From: JBDHWG01 sp046328525
GTDB lineage: Bacteria > Chloroflexota > Anaerolineae > Epilineales > JAHCIE01
Reading direction: 5' to 3'
Assembly: GCA_046328525.1 (NCBI GenBank)
Contig: JAXLWK010000003.1
Location: forward strand, 1,674,001-1,738,000
Length of the DNA stretch: 64,000 nt
Part shown: one piece after another, positions 24,229 through 33,788 of the stretch
How the letters are laid out: each line of letters starts with the position of its first letter
Numbering within the stretch: position 1 is the stretch's first letter
Notes under the pieces: model-generated
The model's database searches: none
What the model saw: the letters and a program-made list of their open reading frames with translations, nothing else
What the model was told of the DNA's origin: nothing
Position numbers and translations under genes: made by a program

Positions 24229-24882
24229 TTACGCCCCAGCCGTCTCGCCGAGGGTGGGCAACTTGTCGCCCTTGTAAACCCACACCTTGACGCCGATGCG
24301 CCCGTAGGTCGTCAGCGCTTCATCAATGGCGTAGTCAATCTCGGAGCGCAGCGTGTGGCGCGGGATGCGCCCTTCCTGCACGCTCTCGTGGCGAGCCATT
24401 TCCGACCCGGCCAGCCGCCCCGACATGGCGATACGCACGCCCTTCGCGCCCAGGCGCATCGCGCGCTGCGCAGCCTGCTTCATCGCGCGCTTGTGGGACA
24501 CGCGCTTCTCCACCTGCTGCACGATGCTCTCGGCGATCAGCGCCGCCACCGTCTCCGGCCGGCTGATCTCCTCGACCTCGATGCGCACCTTCTTGCTGGT
24601 CAAGTCCTCGAGGTTCTTCTTGAGGTTATTGACGCTGGCGCCCTTGCGACCGATGATGATGCCCGGCTTCGCCGTGTGGATCGTCACAGACACCTGCTTC
24701 GGGAAACGCTCGATCTCCACGTCGGAGATGCCCGCGCGCCCCAGGTCCTTGCGGATCAGGTTCCGGATCAACTGGTCCTCGATCAACTGGTCCCCATACT
24801 CTTTGCCTTCCGCGTACCAGCGCGCGCGCCAGTCGTTGGTGACGCCGAGACGGAACCCATAGGGATGTACCTTCCGACCCAA
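24229..24882 (-). CDS. rpsC: 30S ribosomal protein S3
   Basis: 217 residues: MGRKVHPYGFRLGVTNDWRA, KH domain with KPGIIIGRKGASVNNLKKNL, and the C-terminal domain QAAQRAMRLGAKGVRIAMSG, GSEMARHESVQEGRIPRHTL and YGRIGVKVWVYKGD. It forms the mRNA entry site with S4 and S5. Its Arg-rich helicase face is preserved. Confidence 0.98.
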   Translation of the reverse strand: MGRKVHPYGFRLGVTNDWRARWYAEGKEYGDQLIEDQLIRNLIRKDLGRAGISDVEIERFPKQVSVTIHTAKPGIIIGRKGASVNNLKKNLEDLTSKKVRIEVEEISRPETVAALIAESIVQQVEKRVSHKRAMKQAAQRAMRLGAKGVRIAMSGRLAGSEMARHESVQEGRIPRHTLRSEIDYAIDEALTTYGRIGVKVWVYKGDKLPTLGETAGA

Positions 24883-24897
24883 TGGAGTTCTCCTTTC

Positions 24898-25248
24898 CTA
24901 CCGCTCTGTCAACACGACGGTGACGTGGCTCGAGCGCTTCAAGACGGGCTTGTAGCGCCCGCGCGCGCCGAAGCGCGCCCGCTTCATCGTCGGCCCTTCG
25001 TCAGCGAAAATCCGACTGACGACCAGCTCATCGCGCGACAGACTGAAGTTCTCCTCGGCGTTCGCGGCCGCCGACTCGATGGTCTTGGCGACCGGCTTGG
25101 CCGCGCGGCGCGTGCTGTTGTGCAACACCGCCAGCGCCTGGTTGACGGGCATGCCGCGCACCATGTCAACGACCAACCGCACCTTCTGCGCAGAGATGCG
25201 CAGATAGCGCAGCTTGGCGACACTTTCTACCTTAGCGTATTGTTCCAT
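24898..25248 (-). CDS. rplV: 50S ribosomal protein L22
   Basis: 116 residues: AKLRYLRISAQKVRLVVDMV, RGMPVNQALAVLHNSTRRAA, and the exit-tunnel beta hairpin FADEGPTMKRARFGARGRYK ending HVTVVLTER. The hairpin is of normal length with no macrolide-resistance-type insertion. Confidence 0.98.
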   Translation of the reverse strand: MEQYAKVESVAKLRYLRISAQKVRLVVDMVRGMPVNQALAVLHNSTRRAAKPVAKTIESAAANAEENFSLSRDELVVSRIFADEGPTMKRARFGARGRYKPVLKRSSHVTVVLTER

Positions 25249-25266
25249 GCGAAAGCCCCTGTTCCT

Positions 25267-25551
25267 TTACTTCTTCGCCTTGGTGACCTTTTCCTTGGCG
25301 CTGTGGCCGCGGAAGGTCCGGGTCGGGGCAAACTCACCGAGCTTGTGGCCCACCATGTTTTCGGTGATGTACACCGGAATATGCTTGTGGCCGTTGTGAA
25401 CGCTGATCGTGTGGCCCACCATCTGCGGGAAGACCGTCGAGGCGCGCGACCAGGTTCGAATGACGCGCTTCTCGTTGCGCGTGTTCATGTCTTCGACGCG
25501 CTGCAGCAGCCTCGGCTCGACGTATGGACCCTTCTTGAGTGAACGACTCAT
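25267..25551 (-). CDS. rpsS: 30S ribosomal protein S19
   Basis: 94 residues: MSRSLKKGPYVEPRLLQRVE, RTWSRASTVFPQMVGHTISV, HNGHKHIPVYITENMVGHKL and GEFAPTRTFRGHSAKEK. Normal length. Sits between rplB and rplV. Confidence 0.98.
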   Translation of the reverse strand: MSRSLKKGPYVEPRLLQRVEDMNTRNEKRVIRTWSRASTVFPQMVGHTISVHNGHKHIPVYITENMVGHKLGEFAPTRTFRGHSAKEKVTKAKK

Positions 25552-25577
25552 GCTTTACGACTCCCTCTACCTACGTC

Positions 25578-26414
25578 TTACCGGCCCTTCTTGGCCCGGC
25601 GGCGCACGATGAACTGGTCGGTGTACTTGCGCTTGCGCGTCTTCAGACCCATGGCGACCTTGCCCCACGGCGTCTTCGGCGACTTCAAGCCCACCGGGGC
25701 CTTCCCCTCACCCCCACCGTGCGGGTGGTCGCGCGGGGTCATGGCCGAGCCGCGCACCTGCGGGCGGCGGCCCATGTGGCGAACGCGGCCCGCCTTGCCG
25801 AGCTTCACGTTGCCCCAGTCCACGTTGCCCACCTGCCCCACCGTCGCCATGGCGTTGACGTGGATGCGGCGCATCTCGCCCGAGGGCAGACGCACAGTCG
25901 CGTAGTCGCCCTCTTTCGCCATCAGCTGCGCCGACGCGCCCGCCGAGCGGGCCAGCTGGCCGCCGCGGCCCGGCTGAAGCTCGATGTTGTGAACCTGGGT
26001 ACCGACGGGGATGCTGCGCAGTGGCAGGCTGTTGCCCACCTTTGCCTCAGCGCTCGCGCCCGACATGACCTGGTCGCCGACCTTGAGGCCGAGGGGCGCG
26101 ATGATGTAGCGCTTCTCGCCGTCAGCGTACTGGATCAGGGCGATGCGCGCGGTGCGGTTGGGATCGTACTCGATCGCCTCGACCGTACCGGCGATGTCCA
26201 GCTTGTTGCGCTTGAAGTCAATGATGCGATACTGGCGGCGCACACCACCGCCGCGATGGCGGACAGTGACCTTGCCGCGCGCGTTACGGCCGGAGTGCTT
26301 CTTCAGCACCTCGACCAGGCTCTTCTCAGGGCCTTTGCGCGTAATCTCGTCGAAGTTTTGCCCCGTCATCCCGCGTCGTCCGGGGGACGTAGGCTTGTAG
26401 ACCTTAATCGGCAT
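25578..26414 (-). CDS. rplB: 50S ribosomal protein L2
   Basis: 278 residues: MPIKVYKPTSPGRRGMTGQN, RHRGGGVRRQYRIIDFKRNK, and the peptidyl-transferase-proximal signature TPRDHPHGGGEGKAPVGLKS with the conserved histidine. Ends KTRKRKYTDQFIVRRRAKKG. Required for subunit joining and peptidyl transfer. A gap of 89 nt separates it from rplW upstream. Confidence 0.98.
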   Translation of the reverse strand: MPIKVYKPTSPGRRGMTGQNFDEITRKGPEKSLVEVLKKHSGRNARGKVTVRHRGGGVRRQYRIIDFKRNKLDIAGTVEAIEYDPNRTARIALIQYADGEKRYIIAPLGLKVGDQVMSGASAEAKVGNSLPLRSIPVGTQVHNIELQPGRGGQLARSAGASAQLMAKEGDYATVRLPSGEMRRIHVNAMATVGQVGNVDWGNVKLGKAGRVRHMGRRPQVRGSAMTPRDHPHGGGEGKAPVGLKSPKTPWGKVAMGLKTRKRKYTDQFIVRRRAKKGR

Positions 26415-26503
26415 TCCAACCTCTTGCTATTCTTGCCGCCGCCCGACGCGGCGGCTTTGCAGCGACTCTTGCCTTACAAGGGACTGGCGAGGAACGGTGT
26501 TCC

Positions 26504-26785
26504 TTACGCCTCGTACACCTCAATCTTCTGGCCGGGGGCCACTGTGACAATGGCCTTCTTCCACCACGGCGTGCGCGTGATCCGCCGCCCAAAGCGGCGC
26601 GTCTTGCCGCGCACCCGCATGACGTTCACGTCGGTCACCGTCACCCCAAAGCGCGTCTCGACGGCCTCTTTCACCAGCGCTTTGTTGGCGTCGCGCGCCA
26701 CTTCGAAGGTGTACTGGCCTTCCTCGGACATCAAGTTGCTCTTCTCAGTGATAACGGGACGACGCAGGACCTCGTAGATATTCAC
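26504..26785 (-). CDS. rplW: 50S ribosomal protein L23
   Basis: 93 residues: MNIYEVLRRPVITEKSNLMS, YTFEVARDANKALVKEAVET, FGVTVTDVNVMRVRGKTRRF and TPWWKKAIVTVAPGQKIEVY. Forms part of the tunnel-exit docking surface with L29. Twelve nt after rplD. Confidence 0.98.
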   Translation of the reverse strand: MNIYEVLRRPVITEKSNLMSEEGQYTFEVARDANKALVKEAVETRFGVTVTDVNVMRVRGKTRRFGRRITRTPWWKKAIVTVAPGQKIEVYEA

Positions 26786-26797
26786 GTCATCCTCCCT

Positions 26798-27595
26798 TTA
26801 CTCGGCCGTCGCCGTGTCGTCGGCCGCGTCGAGGTCGTCGGCCAGCGCCGCGCTGGCGCTCGTCGGCTCCGCCGTCGCGGGGGCGGCGCTGGCCGCCGCA
26901 GCGGTTGGCGCAGCCGAAGCCGCCGGCGTCGTCGGAACACTCGTCGGCGTCGCCGGTTCGAGGCCCATGTCCTTGAAGTAGTGCTGCTCGATCTGGGCAA
27001 CGGCGGCCACAGGCAAAACTAGCGTGTCGTAGCCGAGTAGATCGCGGACGTTGAGATAGTCGTGGCGCAGTGTCTTGACGCCCGGCAAGTTGTCGGCCGA
27101 GCGGGCCACCACGGTGTTGTCGCCCTGCGGCAGGATGATGAGCGTGCTGCGCGGGTTGGCGATGGTCTTGACGAGCGCCGCCATCTCGCGCGTCTTGGGC
27201 GTGCTCAGGCCGAAGTCCTGGAGGACGACGATCTGGTTGGCCTGCGCCTTGGCCGACAGCGCCGACTTCAGCGCCAACCGGCGCATCTTCTTCGGCATCG
27301 CCTGCTCGTAGCTGCGCGGGCGCGGCCCGAAGACCGTGCCGCCCTTGCGCCAGTGCGGCGCGCGCTTCTGGCCCTGGCGGGCGCGGCCGGTGCCCTTCTG
27401 CCGCCACATCTTGATGCCCGACCCTGCCACTTCGCCGCGCGTCTTGGTCTTGACGGTGCCCAGGCGGGCATTGGCGAGCTGCCGCAGGAGCGCCTGGTGC
27501 ATCACGGCGCGGTTCGGCTCGATGCCGAAAATGGCATCCGGGAGTTCAATTGCGCCCACCTGGGCGCCCTGTGCGTTAATGATTGGAACCTGCAT
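26798..27595 (-). CDS. rplD: 50S ribosomal protein L4 with Ala/Thr-rich C-terminal extension
   Basis: 265 residues against ~205 usual. The core has KTKTRGEVAGSGIKMWRQKG, GRARQGQKRAPHWRKGGTVF, the tunnel-constriction loop PRSYEQAMPKKMRRLALKSA and the C-terminal domain DNLPGVKTLRHDYLNVRDLL. From about residue 211 a 55-residue tail rich in Ala, Thr, Pro and then Asp (AASAAPTAAAASAAPATAEP, ADDLDAADDTATAE) follows. In E. coli L4 represses the S10 operon; here a hairpin-bearing spacer precedes rplC. The extension is probably disordered. Confidence 0.97.
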   Translation of the reverse strand: MQVPIINAQGAQVGAIELPDAIFGIEPNRAVMHQALLRQLANARLGTVKTKTRGEVAGSGIKMWRQKGTGRARQGQKRAPHWRKGGTVFGPRPRSYEQAMPKKMRRLALKSALSAKAQANQIVVLQDFGLSTPKTREMAALVKTIANPRSTLIILPQGDNTVVARSADNLPGVKTLRHDYLNVRDLLGYDTLVLPVAAVAQIEQHYFKDMGLEPATPTSVPTTPAASAAPTAAAASAAPATAEPTSASAALADDLDAADDTATAE

Positions 27596-27599
27596 AGCT

Positions 27600-28241
27600 C
27601 TACCTCGCCTTGATAGACTGCCGAATCATCAGCAGGCCATTCTTGGCGCCCGGCACAGCGCCACGAATCAACAACAGGTTCCGCTCCGGGTCGACCTGCA
27701 CAATCTCGAGATTCTGAACCGTGACCCGCTCGTCGCCGAGGTGGCCGGCCATGCGCATGCCCTTCAGCACGCGGCCCGGCGTCGTGCCGGAGCCGATGGA
27801 GCCGGGCGAGCGCTGGCGGTCGGACTGACCGTGCGTCTTGGGGCCGCCGCGGAAGTTGTGGCGCTTCATGCCACCCGCGAAGCCCTTGCCCTTGGACGTG
27901 CCCGTGACGTCCACCTTGTCGCCGGCGGCGAACTGGCTCACGTCCAGCTTCGACCCAACCTCGTACTCGCCGTCCTTGACTTCGTCGCGGAACTCGCGCA
28001 GGTGCTTCAGCGGGCGGACGTTCTTCAAATGGCCCAGCTCGGCCTTGGTGAGCTTGCGCGACGCCTTCTTCGGGTCCACTTCCTCGAAGCCAAGCTGAAC
28101 CGCCGAGTACCCATCGCGGCGCTCGGTGCGCACCTGGGTCACCCAGCACGGGCCAGCCTCGATGACCGTCACCGGCACGGCCTCGCCGCGCTCGGTGAAA
28201 ATCTGGGTCATCCCTATCTTTTTGCCAAGAATACCCTTCAT
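27600..28241 (-). CDS. rplC: 50S ribosomal protein L3
   Basis: 213 residues: MKGILGKKIGMTQIFTERGE, VTVIEAGPCWVTQVRTERRD, DVTGTSKGKGFAGGMKRHNF and the signature SDRQRSPGSIGSGTTPGRVL followed by KGMRMAGHLGDERVTVQNLE. An organiser of the peptidyl transferase centre. Four nt upstream of rplD. Confidence 0.98.
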   Translation of the reverse strand: MKGILGKKIGMTQIFTERGEAVPVTVIEAGPCWVTQVRTERRDGYSAVQLGFEEVDPKKASRKLTKAELGHLKNVRPLKHLREFRDEVKDGEYEVGSKLDVSQFAAGDKVDVTGTSKGKGFAGGMKRHNFRGGPKTHGQSDRQRSPGSIGSGTTPGRVLKGMRMAGHLGDERVTVQNLEIVQVDPERNLLLIRGAVPGAKNGLLMIRQSIKAR

Positions 28242-28363
28242 CTGATTCTCCTAGTGGTTCGCCGGAACCCCCGGTGAACATAGGGCGCTCACCACTGTGA
28301 GCGCGCACGGCAAGCGGTAGGCCGGGGCCTGGGAAACACACCCCGCGCTTGCCGCCGTTGCGT
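28242..28363. promoter_or_regulatory. Two stem-loops in the rpsJ-rplC spacer
   Basis: GCGCTCAC/GTGAGCGC (28285-28304, four-nt loop) and CGGCAAGCG/CGCTTGCCG (28308-28354) lie in a 122-nt region just ahead of rplC in the mRNA. This may be a translational control or processing element of the S10 block; I cannot assign an L4 or S10 binding consensus. Confidence 0.55.
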
Positions 28364-28672
28364 CTAGAGCTTGATCTCGATATCCACGCCGGCTGGCAGA
28401 TTGAGCTTGGTGAGGGCGTCAATCGTCTTGCTCGTCGGCTCCAGGATGTCCACCAGGCGCTTGTGCGTCCGAATCTCGAACTGCTCGCGCGAGTCCTTGT
28501 CAATGAACGTGCTGCGCATCACGGTGAACTTCTCGATCTTCGTCGGCAGGGGCACCGGGCCGATGACGGTCGCGCCCGTGCGCTCGGCCTCGTCAACGAT
28601 CTTGCGCGCCGACTGGTCGAGAATTCGATGATCATACGCCTTCAGGCGAATGCGGACTTTAGGCCGTGCCAT
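28364..28672 (-). CDS. rpsJ: 30S ribosomal protein S10 (NusE)
   Basis: 102 residues: KVRIRLKAYDHRILDQSARK, VIGPVPLPTKIEKFTVMRST and the loop region HKRLVDILEPTSKTIDALTK. Ribosomal protein and partner of NusB/NusG in antitermination. Follows tuf after a 75-nt spacer with a strong hairpin. Confidence 0.98.
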   Translation of the reverse strand: MARPKVRIRLKAYDHRILDQSARKIVDEAERTGATVIGPVPLPTKIEKFTVMRSTFIDKDSREQFEIRTHKRLVDILEPTSKTIDALTKLNLPAGVDIEIKL

Positions 28673-28695
28673 GCTTCCCTCTCTCGCGGGACATT

Positions 28696-28739
28696 CGCCG
28701 CCGCGACATCAGCGGTGATTGGCTAATGTCGCGGCGGCG
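28696..28739. terminator. Strong hairpin between tuf and rpsJ
   Basis: Perfect 14-bp stem CGCCGCCGCGACAT / ATGTCGCGGCGGCG with a 16-nt loop, eight nt after the tuf stop. No U-run follows on the minus strand, so it may act as a partial terminator, a processing site or a stabiliser that sets tuf mRNA apart from the S10 block. Confidence 0.65.
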
Positions 28740-28747
28740 CTCGATGT

Positions 28748-29950
<1,203 letters not shown>

Positions 29951-30057
29951 GGGAGGTTTGCTCCTTCCTGCAATTCCTTAAGTAGTCCGTTCTCGGCGGC
30001 CAGAGAGGAAAGCTCTCTCTCGCTGCTCCTGGCCCCCGTCAGTCTCTAGACACACGA

Positions 30058-30086
30058 CCGGCGCGATCTGAACTGCATCGCGCCGG
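30058..30086 (-). promoter_or_regulatory. Hairpin in the tuf 5' leader
   Basis: CCGGCGCGAT / ATCGCGCCGG, a 10-bp perfect stem with a 9-nt loop, about 110 nt upstream of tuf and downstream of the predicted transcription start. It may stabilise the abundant tuf mRNA. Confidence 0.55.
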
Positions 30087-30140
30087 CCCAACATACCGTC
30101 GTGAGCATAGTCGTCTGCCCTGCGAAGGGCAAACCGTCGA

Positions 30141-30170
30141 ATTATACACTTGTTTGCCGCACCGCGCCAA
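30141..30170 (-). promoter_or_regulatory. Predicted sigma-70 promoter of tuf
   Basis: Minus-strand -35 TTGGCG, 18-bp spacer, -10 TATAAT (perfect). It gives a leader of roughly 185 nt. It would let tuf be transcribed independently of rpsL-rpsG-fusA. Confidence 0.7.
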
Positions 30171-30222
30171 TTCTGGCGAAGCCGACTGTCACGCCTAAGC
30201 GCAGGCGGGACGAGACGGGAGG

Positions 30223-30278
30223 TAGTAGCGACTTCAGTCGCTCTCTGACCGGAGAGGCCGACTAAAGTCGGCGCTACA
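30223..30278. repeat. Inverted repeat, dispersed family B, downstream of fusA
   Basis: Arm TAGTAGCGACTTCAGTCG and arm CGACTAAAGTCGGCGCTACA separated by about 18 bp; same architecture as 5881-5937. It ends three bp before the fusA stop codon, in a position to serve as its 3' hairpin. Confidence 0.88.
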
Positions 30279-30281
30279 CAA

Positions 30282-32360
30282 TCAGGCGCGGGCCGGCACC
30301 CGCAGCTCGTCCGACACGTTACGCGGCACTTCGTCGTAGTGGTCGAACTCCATCGTGAAGTTGCCCCGGCCCGACGTCATCGAGCGCAACTGCGTCGCAT
30401 AGCCGAACATGCCGGCCAGCGGCACGAACGCGCGCACCGCCTGGAACCCGCCGGGCCGCGAGTCCATGCCCTCGATCTGGCCGCGCCGCGCGTTCAGGTC
30501 GCCGATCACGTCGCCGATGTACTCCTCCGGCATCGTGACCTCGACGCGCATGATTGGCTCGAGCAGAACCGGCGCGCCACGCTGCACCGCTTCCTTGACG
30601 CCCATGCTACCAGCGATCTGGAACGCCATCTCCGACGAGTCTACCTCGTGGTACGAGCCGTCCACCAGCGTGACCTTGACGTCCACGACCGGGAAGCCGG
30701 CCACCACGCCGCTGGAGAGGGCGTCGCGGATGCCCTTCTCCGCCGGCGAGACGTACTCCTTGGGGATAGCACCCTGGCGGATGGCGTTGACGAACTCGTA
30801 GCCCTTGCCCTTCTCGTTCGGCTCGACTTCGAGGACGACGTGGCCGTACTGGCCCTTGCCGCCGCTCTGGCGAACGAAGCGGCCCTCGGCCTTCGCCGGG
30901 CGGGTGATCGTCTCGCGGTAGGCCACCTGCGGCTTGCCGACGTTGGCCCACACCTTGAACTCGCGCTGCATGCGGTCCACGATGATGTCGAGGTGCAGCT
31001 CACCCATGCCCGAGATGATCGTCTGCCCCGTCTCCTCGTCGGTCCGCACCTGGAAGGTAGGGTCCTCCTCGGATAGCTTGCGCAGCGCCTCGGTCATCTT
31101 GTCCTGGTCGCCCTTCGTCTTCGGCTCGATGGCGATGTAGATGACAGGCTCCGGGAAGCTGATGGTCTCCAGGATAATGGCCTTGTTCTCGTCCGACAGC
31201 GTGTCGCCGGTGAACGTGTTCTTCAGGCCGACAATCGCCGCGATGTCGCCCGCGTACACCTCGGTGATTTCCTCGCGGTGGTTGGCGTGCATCTGCAACA
31301 AGCGGCCGACGCGCTCGCGCTTGCCCTTGGTGGTGTTCATCACCATCTTGCCCGTTTCGAGCTTGCCCGAGTACACGCGGAAGTACGCCAGGCGGCCGAC
31401 ATACGGGTCGGCAACGATCTTGAACACCAGGGCCGAGAACGGCTGGCTGTCGTCAACGGTGCGCGTCTCTTCCTCATCCGTGTCCGGGTTGATGCCCGTA
31501 ATAGACGGGCGCTCCAGGGGCGACGGGAGGTAATCCACCACGGCGTCGAGCAGGCGCTGGATGCCGCGGTTGCGGAGCGCCGCGCCGAGCAGCACGGGGA
31601 CCAGGGTGTACGACAGGGTCGCGTTGCGCAGGGCGGCGCGCAACTCGGCCGGCGTGATCTCTTCGCCGTCGAGGAACTTGAGGGTCAGCTCGTCGTCGGT
31701 CTCGACGATGCGCTCGATCATCTCCTCGCGGTGCTGGGCGACCTCGTCGGCCAACTCAGCGGGGATCGGCCCCTCCTCGACGTGCGTGCCCTGCTCATCC
31801 TTGTAGAAGAAGGCCTTGTTCTCGATCAGGTCAACGACGCCGCGGAAGCCGGCCTCGCGGCCGATGGGCGCCTGAATGGGTACGGGCTTCGCGCCGAGGC
31901 GCTCCTCGATCATGCCGACGGTGCGGTAGAAGTCGGCGCCCATGCGGTCCATCTTGTTGACGAAACAGATGCGCGGCACGCCGTAGCGGTCGGCCTGGCG
32001 CCACACCGTCTCCGACTGCGGCTCGACACCGGCCACGGCGTCGAACACGACCACGCCGCCGTCGAGGACGCGCAGCGATCGCTGCACCTCGGCCGTGAAG
32101 TCAATGTGACCGGGCGTGTCAATGATGTTAATCTGGTGGTCGCCCCACTCTGCCTGGGTCGCGGCGGCGGTGATGGTGATGCCGCGCTCTCGTTCCTGGG
32201 CCATCCAGTCCATCACGGCGGTGCCTTCGTGCACCTCGCCGAGCTTGTACGTGCGGCCGGTGTAGAACAGAATGCGCTCCGTCGTCGTCGTCTTGCCCGC
32301 GTCAATGTGGGCGATGATTCCGATATTTCGGGTTTTATCTAGCGGAAAAGGCCGAGCCAT
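30282..32360 (-). CDS. fusA: Elongation factor G
   Basis: 692-residue translocase GTPase. G1 IIAHIDAGKTTTTERILFY, G2 RERGITITAAATQAEW, G3 IIDTPGHIDFTAEVQRSLRV, G4 NKMDRMGADF. Domain II, domain III (SEEDPTFQVRTDEETGQTII, GMGELHLDIIVDRM), domain IV with KGQYGHVVLEVEP and IPKEYVSPAEKGIRDALSSG, and domain V with PEEYIGDVIGDLNARRGQIE are complete. Normal length, single copy in this window, str-operon position. Confidence 0.98.
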   Translation of the reverse strand: MARPFPLDKTRNIGIIAHIDAGKTTTTERILFYTGRTYKLGEVHEGTAVMDWMAQERERGITITAAATQAEWGDHQINIIDTPGHIDFTAEVQRSLRVLDGGVVVFDAVAGVEPQSETVWRQADRYGVPRICFVNKMDRMGADFYRTVGMIEERLGAKPVPIQAPIGREAGFRGVVDLIENKAFFYKDEQGTHVEEGPIPAELADEVAQHREEMIERIVETDDELTLKFLDGEEITPAELRAALRNATLSYTLVPVLLGAALRNRGIQRLLDAVVDYLPSPLERPSITGINPDTDEEETRTVDDSQPFSALVFKIVADPYVGRLAYFRVYSGKLETGKMVMNTTKGKRERVGRLLQMHANHREEITEVYAGDIAAIVGLKNTFTGDTLSDENKAIILETISFPEPVIYIAIEPKTKGDQDKMTEALRKLSEEDPTFQVRTDEETGQTIISGMGELHLDIIVDRMQREFKVWANVGKPQVAYRETITRPAKAEGRFVRQSGGKGQYGHVVLEVEPNEKGKGYEFVNAIRQGAIPKEYVSPAEKGIRDALSSGVVAGFPVVDVKVTLVDGSYHEVDSSEMAFQIAGSMGVKEAVQRGAPVLLEPIMRVEVTMPEEYIGDVIGDLNARRGQIEGMDSRPGGFQAVRAFVPLAGMFGYATQLRSMTSGRGNFTMEFDHYDEVPRNVSDELRVPARA

Positions 32361-32629
32361 ACTACCTCATCTCTCTCTCGGTCGCCTTACAATTGCCACT
32401 CTGATGACAAACGAAAAGTCCGCTCTCAGACTGCACGCGGACTTCCCTGCGCCCTCGCCACCCGATCGGGTGGTGGTGTGCTGCTCAGTGGAAGTCTCGC
32501 CGCTTACGCAGCGACCGCGCCACGAGAATTCTCTCTTGTTTCGACCGGCCAGATGGGATGCCTCAGACGCTCTTGTTCAGCACAACGTCTGCGTCATGCC
32601 ACCTGGCCGTTCGGTTGTCTTGCCTGTCG
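32361..32629. other. 269-nt rpsG-fusA spacer with dyads
   Basis: No gene. Hairpins AAGTCCGC/GCGGACTT (32416-32444) and the palindrome CCACCCGATCGGGTGG (32458-32473) suggest a structured intercistronic mRNA. In E. coli S7 regulates translation across this str-operon spacer, but here it separates rpsG from fusA. Confidence 0.5.
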
Positions 32630-33100
32630 TTACCAGCGATAGTGAGCGAACGCCCGGTTGGCCTCCGCCATGCGGTGCGTTTCCTCGCGCCGGCGGACCG
32701 TCGCGCCCTGGTTGGCAGCGGCGTCCATCAGCTCGGCGGCGAGCTTCTCGCTGAAGCCCTTGCCGGGGCGGCTGCGAGCGCTGCCGATGAGCCAGCGGAT
32801 CGCCAGCGCCTGGCGGCGGTCGGGGCGAATCTCCACCGGCACCTGGTACGTCGAGCCGCCGACACGCCGAGGCTTCACCTCGATCATCGGCGTCGCGTTG
32901 CGCAGCGCCTGCTCGAAGGTCTGGATGCCCGGCTTGCCGGTGCGCGCCTCAATCTGGTCCATCGCGTCGTAGAAGAGGCGCTGCGCGACGCTCTTCTTGC
33001 CGCGTTCCATGATCTTGTTCGTGAACTGCGTCACGATCACGCTGCTATAGCGCGGATCGGGCAGAGGCTGGTGTCGTACAATCGTACCGCGTCGTGGCAT
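32630..33100 (-). CDS. rpsG: 30S ribosomal protein S7
   Basis: 156 residues: MPRRGTIVRHQPLPDPRYSS, FTNKIMERGKKSVAQRLFYD, PMIEVKPRRVGGSTYQVPVE and MAEANRAFAHYRW at the end. Primary binder of the 16S 3' major domain and assembly initiator. Nine nt after rpsL. Confidence 0.98.
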   Translation of the reverse strand: MPRRGTIVRHQPLPDPRYSSVIVTQFTNKIMERGKKSVAQRLFYDAMDQIEARTGKPGIQTFEQALRNATPMIEVKPRRVGGSTYQVPVEIRPDRRQALAIRWLIGSARSRPGKGFSEKLAAELMDAAANQGATVRRREETHRMAEANRAFAHYRW

Positions 33101-33109
33101 GGTTCCTCA

Positions 33110-33556
33110 CTACCTCTTCTTCCCAGTCGTGGCGGGCGCGCCGGCCTTAGGCCGCTTCGCCCCGTACTTCGATCGCCCGCGACGGCGCTTGTCCACGCCC
33201 GTGGCGTCCAGCGTACCGCGCACGATGTGGTAGCGCACGCCCGGCAGGTCCTTCACGCGGCCGCCGCGGATCAGCACCGCCGAGTGCTCCTGGAGGGTAT
33301 GGCCCTCCCCAGGAATGTACGCCGTCACCTCGAAGCCATTGCTGAGGCGCACGCGGGCAATCTTGCGCAGCGCCGAGTTCGGCTTCTTCGGGGTTGTCGT
33401 GCGCACCTGGGTGCAGACGCCACGCTTCTGCGGCGCGCCCTGGCCGTAAGTCGTCTTGCGCTTCTGCGCGTTCAACGTGTAGTGCAGCGCAGGCGATTTG
33501 CTCTTCTTGCTCGTAGACTGCCGGCCCTTGCGAACCAGCTGATTGATAGTCGGCAA
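33110..33556 (-). CDS. rpsL: 30S ribosomal protein S12
   Basis: 148 residues with a TTG start (PTINQLVRKGRQSTSKK follows directly) and GGAGAG five nt upstream; a longer in-frame ATG far upstream would cross the promoter. It contains an insertion (YTLNAQKRKTTYGQGA) before PQKRGVCTQV, similar in position to the Gram-positive-type S12 insertion. The decoding-loop lysines in TTPKKPNSALRK and GGRVKDLPGVRYH are the streptomycin-sensitive wild-type residues. The C-terminal tail is extended (AGAPATTGKKR). First gene of the super-operon. Confidence 0.95.
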   Translation of the reverse strand: MPTINQLVRKGRQSTSKKSKSPALHYTLNAQKRKTTYGQGAPQKRGVCTQVRTTTPKKPNSALRKIARVRLSNGFEVTAYIPGEGHTLQEHSAVLIRGGRVKDLPGVRYHIVRGTLDATGVDKRRRGRSKYGAKRPKAGAPATTGKKR

Positions 33557-33662
33557 CGCCGCTCTCCTTCGTCTTTCTTCGTCCGAACTCTCGCGCATTG
33601 GCCGCGCCAGAGTATTGGCGTTAAACCAGAATGAGTACGCGCAGGGATGCCCGCGACAGGTA

Positions 33663-33691
33663 ATTATACTCGTGGCGTTACGGATGCGCAA
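33663..33691 (-). promoter_or_regulatory. Predicted main promoter of the str-S10-spc-alpha super-operon
   Basis: Minus-strand -35 TTGCGC, exactly 17 bp, then perfect -10 TATAAT, giving a leader of about 100 nt before the rpsL TTG. The same -35 hexamer and spacing occur before acnA (46609-46637). Confidence 0.75.
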
Positions 33692-33788
33692 ATTTTATGG
33701 GATTACACCGCAGGGTATGCGCAGGGGCGACGGCCGCCTTTCATCAGACGCATCCGCCGCCCCAGTCTTACCTTTGCCCGCCGCCGGC

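Larger units (their letters stand above)
29951..30281. other. 331-nt fusA-tuf spacer: tuf promoter, leader hairpin, family B repeat
   Basis: Read on the minus strand it holds, in order, a family B inverted repeat just after fusA, a sigma-70-type promoter, a 10-bp leader hairpin and the tuf ribosome-binding site. No coding sequence or tRNA was found. Confidence 0.75.

Noticed and set aside
29951..30281. tRNA gene in the fusA-tuf spacer
   Set aside because: The stems seen (CCGGCGCGAT/ATCGCGCCGG) do not form a cloverleaf and no T-loop GTTCGANTC motif is present.
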